Assembly (NCBI GenBank): GCA_008501655.1
Contig: QQUK01000090.1
Location: 1 to 11,645 of the forward strand
DNA length: 11,645 nt
Direction of reading: 5' to 3'
From: Calditrichota bacterium
GTDB taxonomy: Bacteria > Zixibacteria > MSB-5A5 > GN15 > FEB-12
The position numbers and the translations under genes were made by a program. Below are positions 1 through 5,518 of this stretch, piece by piece. The notes under the pieces were generated by a model. That model was not told the DNA's origin. It was given only the letters and a program-made list of their open reading frames with translations, and did no database searches. Position 1 is the stretch's first letter. Each line of letters begins with the position of its first letter.

Positions 1-792
1 GGAGATGCGGGTAAGTTTTGAACTGACAGAACCTGAGGGTAAGGTTGTTGAAATGATGTCAGAGCGTTGACCGGTTTCTATATAGTTTAGCATCCGGTCG
101 GTCAGGATGACTTCAACAATAACCGTATCAAGTTGTCCTACGGTAAAAAGTTTTGTGGAACTCCCAACAGTCATACCGACTTCAGCATTTCTACTTCCGA
201 CCATTCCTGAGATAGGGGAACGGATAACGGTTTTGGAGAGATTTTCATCGACTTCTGCTACATTTGCTTTTGCCTGTGCAACCCGTGCTTTGGAAAGGTC
301 AAAATCCGCCTGTGCCGAAAGAGCTTCGGTTTTAATCGTTTCAAACTCGGCTTCAGAAGTCAGACCCTTTTCAGATAGTGATTCGTACCGCTTTAAAGAT
401 AATTGTAACTCGTTGTATCGAGCTTCGGATTGCTTAGCTTGTGCTTCCGCAATCTGCAGTGATGCTTTTGCCTGATTTAGTCTTTCTACGAACTCTTTCT
501 GGCGTAATGTCACCAGCCGGTCGCCTTGTTTGACTTTATCCCCATTATTAACATGAACATCTGAAACTATAGCTGAAATTTCCGCGTAAATATCGACCTG
601 ATTTTTAGCCCGGACAACACCGCTTAGTCTTTCGACTAAGGGAAGCGCTCCGTATCCGGTCTGGACAGCTTCTACAGCCGGGATTAGCTTGTTTTTTTGC
701 TGATTATTCTTCCCCGAGCTGTCAGAACAGCCGTTTAGTAAACCTATGGAAAAAAATAGAGAAACTATTAGTGTAAAATATCTGCTTTTCAA
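1..792 (-). CDS. RND-type efflux periplasmic adaptor (membrane fusion) lipoprotein, 3' end outside window
   Basis: This is the inner-membrane-anchored periplasmic adaptor that links an RND transporter to a TolC-like outer-membrane channel. The frame is open from 792 to the window edge and gives 264 residues. The N-terminus is a lipoprotein signal (hydrophobic residues 6-19, lipobox LNGC with Cys22). A biotinyl-lipoyl half-domain follows (about 55-98, with NNGDKVKQGD). Then comes an Ala/Glu/Lys-rich coiled-coil hairpin (about 100-186) and the second lipoyl half (about 188-212, TVIRSPISGMVG). The start of the beta-barrel is visible from about 222. In the hairpin, R135, L139 and S146 have the spacing of the AcrA RLS motif that docks with TolC. 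The start is TTG at 792, chosen because GGAAG lies 6 nt upstream, the lipobox falls at the right distance, and no in-frame ATG is available before an upstream TAA. About 100-150 residues are missing. The pump gene probably lies beyond the window. Family is sure; substrate is unknown. Confidence 0.93.
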   Translation of the reverse strand, partial: MKSRYFTLIVSLFFSIGLLNGCSDSSGKNNQQKNKLIPAVEAVQTGYGALPLVERLSGVVRAKNQVDIYAEISAIVSDVHVNNGDKVKQGDRLVTLRQKEFVERLNQAKASLQIAEAQAKQSEARYNELQLSLKRYESLSEKGLTSEAEFETIKTEALSAQADFDLSKARVAQAKANVAEVDENLSKTVIRSPISGMVGSRNAEVGMTVGSSTKLFTVGQLDTVIVEVILTDRMLNYIETGQRSDIISTTLPSGSVSSKLTRIS

Positions 793-798
793 TCTGCG

Positions 799-803
799 CT
801 TCC
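799..803 (-). promoter_or_regulatory. Ribosome binding site supporting the TTG start of the efflux adaptor
   Basis: On the minus strand GGAAG is followed by a 6-nt spacer and then TTG (792-790). This spacing, together with the lipoprotein signal that starts immediately after, is the reason for choosing a non-ATG start. Confidence 0.6.
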
Positions 804-899
804 AAATAGTAACTTTGTTTGTATATTACTTTTAAAATCTTACTTATTTAACAGTATAGAATCAGTAAAGTTCCTATTCCCAACAGTTTAATCTAAATG

Positions 900-967
900 A
901 TACCGGTAAAAATAGCAAGATTTCTTATCGTCTGATTGAAAATACTTGTATACCGGAAAATAAATAG
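900..967. repeat. Pair of ATACCGG-type direct repeats, possible operator
   Basis: ATACCGGTAAAAATAG (900-915) and ATACCGGAAAATAAATAG (950-967) agree at nearly every base apart from a 2-nt length difference in the A-rich tail. The two ATACCGG cores are offset by exactly 50 nt. The first core is part of the palindrome TACCGGTA (901-908). The second begins inside the predicted -35 box and its tail fills the spacer of the promoter, a position where a bound protein would block RNA polymerase. The operator role is inferred from position only. Confidence 0.35.
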
Positions 968-974
968 ATATAAT
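946..974 (+). promoter_or_regulatory. Predicted sigma70-like promoter of the T9SS cargo gene
   Basis: A -35-like TTGTAT (946-951) is followed by a 17-nt spacer and a perfect -10 TATAAT (969-974). Transcription would start about 981-983, giving a leader of about 40 nt before the ATG at 1024. A second TATAAT at 980-985 has no matching -35. The boxes follow the E. coli consensus, and the main sigma factor of this lineage may read different ones. Confidence 0.45.
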
Positions 975-1012
975 CAGTCTATAATCATGTTGTTTGAAAC
1001 TTATTACAAATT

Positions 1013-1020
1013 GGAGAGGA
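1013..1020 (+). promoter_or_regulatory. Ribosome binding site deciding the ATG start at 1024
   Basis: GGAGAGGA lies 3 nt before the ATG, with its GGAG core 7 nt away. This fixes the start at 1024 rather than at the in-frame TTG at 994, which would put charged and polar residues in front of the signal peptide. Confidence 0.7.
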
Positions 1021-1023
1021 CAG

Positions 1024-2121
1024 ATGAAACAAATTTTATTTAAAAGTATCTTTGTTTTGTGTTTTTTATGCACAAGCTTGTCTGCGCAGATTTCAATCGA
1101 TGAAAACCTGTTTCAACCGGCACCGGGTACAGTTATCACTTATCCAAATGATATTTTTATGACGGCGGATTTTTTCAATTCCTTATTAGCCGGTACCGGT
1201 GGATCGATGAACTGGGATTTTTCGGCAAGGGGTTACGATGGTGGTAATATATTTATTTCTGTTGATCCTGCATCAAGTCCACGAAATGATAGTTTTCCTG
1301 ATGGGAACCTGTGTATGATGAGTATCGTCGGTTCCGATTCTGCATGGCAGTATTATAACTCTACACCTTCTGTCTACAACTATGAAGGATTATGCTACCA
1401 TTCAGGTAGTTCCGGTGAATCAGTTCAATCATTCAACAATATGACGCCCCAATGGACATTCCCCGTTAACTATAATGATCAATGGACATCACATCGTCAT
1501 TCATCAGTCTATAGTACAAACAGTTATTCCATAATGTTTGATACTTCAGATTTCCATGCAAATGCCTATGGAACAGTGCAATATAATTCTAATTCTTTTA
1601 ACTGTTTAAGAATCGTTGAAGATAGACGGGCTACGACAAACACGTATGATAATAATGATAGCCTAATATCGTCATTTACTCTTGTTACAACTATCATATA
1701 TTTTATTGGAGAAAGTAATACTTATTACGCTTCAGCAACAAGAACCTCGGCATTTGGTATTTTAAGTTATAATTCTCAAGTTGCTTCTGACTTTATTAAT
1801 GTCCAAACCGGAATTGAACCGATAGCTAATGGAACCCTCCCTGATGATTTTTCACTTTCTCAGAATTACCCTAATCCGTTTAATCCATCGACATCAATAC
1901 AACTGTCTCTTCCTGCAAAATCAGATGTTCGATTGACAGTATATGATATACTGGGTCGGGAAGTCTCCATCCTTGTAGATAAAGAACTTTCAGCCGGTTC
2001 ATATTCAGTAGTGTGGGACGGAAAAGATAAAACCGGAACAGCGGTAGCCTCTGGAGTATATCTGTATTCACTTGTTACGGATAAGTATAGCGAGTCAAGG
2101 AAAATGATATTATTGAAGTGA
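1024..2121 (+). CDS. Secreted protein with T9SS (Por) type A C-terminal sorting domain
   Basis: A 365-residue exported protein. Residues 1-22 form a Sec signal peptide (Lys near the N-terminus, hydrophobic core FVLCFLC, cleavage probably at or just before SLSAQ). Residues 23 to about 268 are a Ser/Tyr/Asn-rich body, probably beta-rich, that I do not recognise. From residue 272 the C-terminus is a classic sorting domain of the TIGR04183/FlgD-Ig type: FSLSQNYPNPFNPSTSI at about 276-292, then VYDILGREV, a WDGKD turn, ASGVYLY and a basic end close to KMILLK. In such systems the domain carries the protein across the outer membrane by type IX secretion, after which it is removed or anchored. The gene stands alone with its own promoter and ribosome binding site, divergent from the efflux adaptor and convergent with tspO. 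The function of the body is unknown. Export and sorting are well supported. Confidence 0.92.
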   Translation: MKQILFKSIFVLCFLCTSLSAQISIDENLFQPAPGTVITYPNDIFMTADFFNSLLAGTGGSMNWDFSARGYDGGNIFISVDPASSPRNDSFPDGNLCMMSIVGSDSAWQYYNSTPSVYNYEGLCYHSGSSGESVQSFNNMTPQWTFPVNYNDQWTSHRHSSVYSTNSYSIMFDTSDFHANAYGTVQYNSNSFNCLRIVEDRRATTNTYDNNDSLISSFTLVTTIIYFIGESNTYYASATRTSAFGILSYNSQVASDFINVQTGIEPIANGTLPDDFSLSQNYPNPFNPSTSIQLSLPAKSDVRLTVYDILGREVSILVDKELSAGSYSVVWDGKDKTGTAVASGVYLYSLVTDKYSESRKMILLK

Positions 2122-2182
2122 TTCGATTAAAGTATGAAGTGTTAACAGAGCAGATATCATTGATTGGAATAAAAACAACTAT

Positions 2183-2199
2183 ATGTTTAATTTAAACAT
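2183..2199. terminator. Possible weak shared terminator hairpin between convergent genes
   Basis: ATGTTTA (2183-2189) pairs with TAAACAT (2193-2199) around a 3-nt loop. It lies 1 nt after the tspO stop on the minus strand and 61 nt after the T9SS cargo stop on the plus strand. On the minus strand it is followed by a T-rich stretch about 9 nt further on. The stem is almost all A-T, so termination strength is doubtful. Nothing better was seen in the 79-nt gap. Confidence 0.3.
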
Positions 2200-2200
2200 C

Positions 2201-2674
2201 TTAATTTAGCATCCAGATTCGAATGTTTAAAAATGATGCAAAGCCTACCCAGATCGCATAAGGAATCATTAGTTTTGCAGCTGTTTTTGAGATTTTATTA
2301 AAAAGATATATTAGAACGACTATGACAAAAAAGAGAGCAAGGATGTTTACAACCGATAGCCAGATAATATGTACTCCAAAAAAGATGTACGACCAGCTTG
2401 CGTTTAACAGCATCTTCACCATATAAAGCCAAATCGCAGTCTCTGTAAATGATAAAACTTGTAACCACACTTTCCAGGCAGCAATTGCCATCATAATATA
2501 TAATGATGTCCAAACGACCGGAAAAACCCAACCGGGGGGAGTCAACTCAGGCTTTTGAATTGATTGATACCAGGTACCCGGTTCAAACTGGGCACCGCTA
2601 TAGGAGACAATTCCGGAGACGGCTATCCAAAACAACAAACTGAGATTTCGTGATTGTAAGAACTTCATTGTCAT
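2201..2674 (-). CDS. tspO: TspO/MBR family integral membrane protein (tryptophan-rich sensory protein)
   Basis: This 157-residue protein has five hydrophobic segments (about 9-29, 49-69, 78-98, 103-124 and 132-153), the usual length and topology of the family. Conserved motifs are present: WYQSIQKPELTPPGW (35-49) with FPVVWTSLY (51-59); LNASWSYIFFG (90-100) with W94; and PYAIWVGFASFLN (138-150). TspO proteins bind tetrapyrroles such as protoporphyrin IX, and cholesterol in eukaryotes. In bacteria they act in porphyrin handling and in stress or oxygen responses. The start is ATG at 2674, with a second ATG two codons later at 2668. Neither has a clear Shine-Dalgarno sequence. The gene follows lpd in the same direction but a hairpin terminator separates them, so its expression is probably independent of the dehydrogenase operon or depends on read-through. 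Family certain, physiological role unknown. Confidence 0.95.
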   Translation of the reverse strand: MTMKFLQSRNLSLLFWIAVSGIVSYSGAQFEPGTWYQSIQKPELTPPGWVFPVVWTSLYIMMAIAAWKVWLQVLSFTETAIWLYMVKMLLNASWSYIFFGVHIIWLSVVNILALFFVIVVLIYLFNKISKTAAKLMIPYAIWVGFASFLNIRIWMLN

Positions 2675-2681
2675 ATTTTAA

Positions 2682-2708
2682 ATTTTAAAAAAGCGCGATT
2701 TGTGTCAC
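2682..2708 (-). promoter_or_regulatory. Tentative promoter of tspO overlapping the lpd terminator
   Basis: On the minus strand GTGACA (2708-2703) is followed by a 15-nt spacer and TAAAAT (2687-2682). Transcription from it would begin almost at the ATG (2674), giving a leaderless or near-leaderless tspO mRNA and fitting the lack of a Shine-Dalgarno sequence. The 15-nt spacer is shorter than ideal, so this is tentative. Confidence 0.25.
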
Positions 2709-2719
2709 GCTTTTTTAAG
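2684..2719 (-). terminator. Rho-independent terminator of the aceE-aceF-lpd operon
   Basis: The arms 2684-2695 (ending AAAAAAGCG on the plus strand) and 2708-2719 (beginning CGCTTTTTT) form a stem of about 12 bp, including one G-T pair, around a 12-nt loop. Read on the minus strand, the stem starts 15 nt past the lpd stop codon and ends in a run of six T. The A-tract and T-tract symmetry means it could also work on the plus strand. It ends about 9 nt before the tspO start. Confidence 0.7.
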
Positions 2720-2734
2720 TATCAGTATTAAATT

Positions 2735-4159
2735 TTATTTCTTCTTGGGACGATAATAATGCGTTGATGTACCATGGAATATATCGGCAGCTTCCATAAT
2801 AGTCTCAGATAGAGTCGGATGCTGGTGAATAGTCAAACTGAGGTCGGTGACAACAGCTCCCATCTCAATCGCAAGGACCCCTTCACCAATCATTTCGCCG
2901 ACTCCGACACCTGCCATACCAATACCGAGAATCCGTTCAGTCTCTTTGTCTATGATAAGTTTTGTAAGACCATCAGTCCGGCCGATTGTAACGGCACGAC
3001 CCGATGCTGCCCAGGGGAAGCGAACAATCTCAACATCGAGATTCTTTTTCTTTGCTTCATCATGCGTAATACCGCACCAGGCAATTTCCGGATCTGTAAA
3101 AACAACAGCCGGGATAGCCTGAGGTTCAAACGCTGATTTTTTCCCGGCAATAACTTCGGCTGCAACCCGACCTTCGTGGGTTGCCTTATGGGCAAGTTGC
3201 GGTTCGCCTACAATATCACCGATAGCAAAGATAGAAGGGTCATTAGTTTTCATCTGATTATCAACAACAATAAAACCGCGTTTATCTATTTTAACGGAAG
3301 TAAGTTCCAGTCCGAGATTTTTTGTATTCGGTTTACGGCCGATTGAAACAAGTACCTGTTCAAACAGTTTATCTGTCGATTTTTCATCCTTATCAAGCAG
3401 AGTTACTTTTATGCCGTTTTTCTGTTCTTTAACTTCGGTAACTTTTGTACTGAGGTAAACGTCCTCAAACAAAGTATCCAGCCGTTTTGTTAAAACATTT
3501 ACAAGGTCTTTGTCTACGGTAGACATCAAACTCGACTGCATTTCAACTACCGAGACTTTTGTACCGAGGGTTGCATATACAGTGCCAAGTTCCAATCCGA
3601 TATACCCGCCACCGATAACCAGCATCGACTTTGGTATTTTGTGCAAATCAAGAGCAGAGGTTGAGTCTAATATATCCTTTGATTTAAAATCAATCATCGG
3701 AAGTTTCAGTGGTTCGGTTCCGGTTGCTAAGATTGCATGTTCAAAATTCAGAATCTCTTCTTTACCGTCGTTTGTTTTGACGATCAAAGAGTTTGATGAA
3801 GTGAATTTTGCCATACCTTTAATATGTTCAACTTTTCTCTGAGTAGACAACGTTCCTAATCCTGAGGTCATCGTTTCTACGACTTCCTCTTTCCATGAAC
3901 GAAGCTTTTTCAGGTTGATTTTCGGTTTAGAAAAAGTTACTCCCCATTGATGGGCTTCTTCCGCTTCTGATAAAAGCTTCGCTATATGCAAAAGAGCTTT
4001 TGACGGAATACATCCGTGATAGAGACAAACACCACCCGGATTTTCTTTCGGGTCAATAAGAGTAACCCGTTTACCCAAATCAGCAGCCATAAAGGCAGCA
4101 GCATAGCCGCCGGGTCCACCGCCGATAACGGCAACATCAGTAGATTTATTTGCAGACAT
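2735..4159 (-). CDS. lpd: Dihydrolipoyl dehydrogenase (E3 of the pyruvate dehydrogenase complex)
   Basis: A 474-residue FAD flavoprotein that reoxidises the dihydrolipoyl groups of E2 and reduces NAD+. It has the full pyridine nucleotide-disulfide oxidoreductase layout. The FAD dinucleotide fold is GGGPGGYAA (13-21). The redox disulfide is Cys45/Cys50 in GGVCLYHGCIPSK. The NAD fold is GGGYIGLELG (183-192). The second FAD motif is AIGDIVGEPQLAHKA (312-326). The C-terminal dimer interface has the catalytic base His447 and partner Glu452 in HQHPTLSE. Length matches the family (E. coli Lpd has 474). The start is ATG at 4159, with GGGAGA upstream at a normal distance. It is the last gene of the PDH operon, 16 nt after aceF, and is followed by a terminator. 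E3 could also serve other 2-oxoacid dehydrogenases or glycine cleavage; the operon position argues for PDH first. Confidence 0.97.
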   Translation of the reverse strand: MSANKSTDVAVIGGGPGGYAAAFMAADLGKRVTLIDPKENPGGVCLYHGCIPSKALLHIAKLLSEAEEAHQWGVTFSKPKINLKKLRSWKEEVVETMTSGLGTLSTQRKVEHIKGMAKFTSSNSLIVKTNDGKEEILNFEHAILATGTEPLKLPMIDFKSKDILDSTSALDLHKIPKSMLVIGGGYIGLELGTVYATLGTKVSVVEMQSSLMSTVDKDLVNVLTKRLDTLFEDVYLSTKVTEVKEQKNGIKVTLLDKDEKSTDKLFEQVLVSIGRKPNTKNLGLELTSVKIDKRGFIVVDNQMKTNDPSIFAIGDIVGEPQLAHKATHEGRVAAEVIAGKKSAFEPQAIPAVVFTDPEIAWCGITHDEAKKKNLDVEIVRFPWAASGRAVTIGRTDGLTKLIIDKETERILGIGMAGVGVGEMIGEGVLAIEMGAVVTDLSLTIHQHPTLSETIMEAADIFHGTSTHYYRPKKK

Positions 4160-4175
4160 ATATATTCTCCCAGAG

Positions 4176-5501
4176 TTAATTATCTAAAAAAAGAGTTAGC
4201 GGTTGAGTTAGAGCATCACATACCCACCTCAGGAAACGTGATGCATCAGCACCATCGACAATTCTATGATCATAAGAAAGCGACAGCGGCAGCATCAGTC
4301 TTTGCTCGAGTGAGTCTCCCTTTAATCGGAGTTCCTGCTCAGCGCGGCTCACTCCCAGAATCGCACACTGCGGCCAATTAACTATCGGGGTGAAATTTGT
4401 ACCGCCGATTCCGCCTTGATTAGAAATTGTAAATGTACCACCCTCAAGTTCATCAGGAGAGATTTTGTTCGTCCGGGTCCGTTCGGCGATATCATTTAAA
4501 TCGATAGCGAGTTGTTTAATCCCTTTTTTATCGACATCTTTAACAACCGGTACCAGAAGTCCCCGCTCGGTGTCAACAGCTATTGAGATATGTATATAAT
4601 CTTTATAAATCATCTCATGCTTATCCATATCAATACTGGCATTGAACCTTGGGTTCTTTTTCAGTCCTTCAGCAAGAATTTTCATCAGGATTGCAGTAAC
4701 TGTAATTTTTCCCTCTTTATTCGGAATCTTATCATTCAGCTTTTTACGAAATACTTCCAACCCGGTAATATCAGCTTTATCAAACTGGGTAACCTGTGGA
4801 ATAGAATTCCATGCATGGCTGATTCCTTCAGCAATCAATTTTCGGACTGTTGAGAGTCGTTCATGATTGACATCGCCATACTTACTGAAATTAGGCAGAG
4901 GAACTGTTTTCTTTTGTTGTTGGGTGGCTGTATGTGTTATTGAAGTCATTGCTGTTTTAACATACGCTTTAACATCATCGAGACTGATTCGTCCACCCGG
5001 ACCGCTTCCGTTAATCAGGTTTACATCAGCGCCAAGCTGTCGCGCTAAGCGTCTGACCGAGGGAGAGGCGGCAGCCTGAATAGCTCTTTCAGGTCTTTCC
5101 TCAACAGGGATAGTATCCTCAAGAGACATTGGTGCAATTGAAGGGGAGTGATCTTCAGAAGATGTTTCTTTTGCCGGTTCTCTGTCCGGTTCATTTTGTT
5201 TCTCTGTATCCTGAGTTTTGGACTCTATTTTCTCTTCTGACTTTTCGGAACTTGCACCATTACCGGCAGTGTCAATCTTTGCGATAAGCTGACCGATTTT
5301 TAACTCATCATCAACCGAAACGAGTATTTCAGTAATAACACCTTTTTCCGGTGATGGGATTTCAACCATCGCTTTACTTGTCTCAACTTCAATAATTCCC
5401 TGGTCGACCTCGATTGAATCACCCGCTTTTACCAGAACACCTACGCAGGTCATTGATTCGACTTTTTCACCAATATCAGGAACTTTAATTTCTTTAATCA
5501 T
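4176..5501 (-). CDS. aceF: Pyruvate dehydrogenase E2, dihydrolipoamide acetyltransferase with one lipoyl domain
   Basis: This 441-residue core subunit accepts the acetyl group from E1 on a swinging lipoyl arm and passes it to CoA. Domains in order: one lipoyl domain (1-77) with Lys43 in VETSKAMVEIP as the lipoylation site; a flexible Glu/Lys/Ser-rich linker (about 81-143); a peripheral subunit-binding domain (145-181, SPSVRRLARQLGADV, then GSGPGGRISLDDV); a second linker; and the acetyltransferase domain (about 205-441) with catalytic His412 and Asp416 in SYDHRIVDG. The segment around SIPQVTQFDKADIT (233-246) resembles proteobacterial AceF rather than the branched-chain type, agreeing with the AceE partner. 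E. coli AceF has about 630 residues and three lipoyl domains; here there is only one. The start is ATG at 5501, with AAAGGA close upstream. It lies 17 nt after aceE and 16 nt before lpd, so the three are surely cotranscribed. Confidence 0.97.
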   Translation of the reverse strand: MIKEIKVPDIGEKVESMTCVGVLVKAGDSIEVDQGIIEVETSKAMVEIPSPEKGVITEILVSVDDELKIGQLIAKIDTAGNGASSEKSEEKIESKTQDTEKQNEPDREPAKETSSEDHSPSIAPMSLEDTIPVEERPERAIQAAASPSVRRLARQLGADVNLINGSGPGGRISLDDVKAYVKTAMTSITHTATQQQKKTVPLPNFSKYGDVNHERLSTVRKLIAEGISHAWNSIPQVTQFDKADITGLEVFRKKLNDKIPNKEGKITVTAILMKILAEGLKKNPRFNASIDMDKHEMIYKDYIHISIAVDTERGLLVPVVKDVDKKGIKQLAIDLNDIAERTRTNKISPDELEGGTFTISNQGGIGGTNFTPIVNWPQCAILGVSRAEQELRLKGDSLEQRLMLPLSLSYDHRIVDGADASRFLRWVCDALTQPLTLFLDN

Positions 5502-5518
5502 AATTTTCCTTTCTGCAT

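Larger units (their letters stand above)
793..1023. other. Divergent intergenic region between the efflux adaptor and the T9SS cargo gene
   Basis: AT-rich, with no credible ORF. It holds the plus-strand promoter at 946-974, a repeated ATACCGG-containing element (900-915 and 950-967), and the ribosome binding sites of both flanking genes. For the minus-strand adaptor gene only weak promoter candidates were seen, for example TTGGGA and TATACT separated by 19 nt. That promoter is therefore not annotated. Confidence 0.6.

Noticed and set aside
107..475. Plus-strand open frame of 122 codons
   Set aside because: It lies antisense within the efflux adaptor gene, whose minus-strand product is clearly a conserved family; the plus-strand product is low-complexity Ser/Ala with no recognisable domain.
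994..1023. Upstream in-frame TTG start for the T9SS cargo gene
   Set aside because: It would place the polar stretch KLITNWRGQ before the signal peptide and has no ribosome binding site, whereas ATG 1024 has GGAGAGGA directly upstream.
3510..3842. Plus-strand open frame of 110 codons
   Set aside because: Antisense to lpd in a region with intact conserved dehydrogenase motifs; no independent coding evidence.
4016..4381. Plus-strand open frame of 121 codons across the aceF/lpd junction
   Set aside because: Antisense shadow of two well-conserved genes, with no ribosome binding site and no recognisable product.
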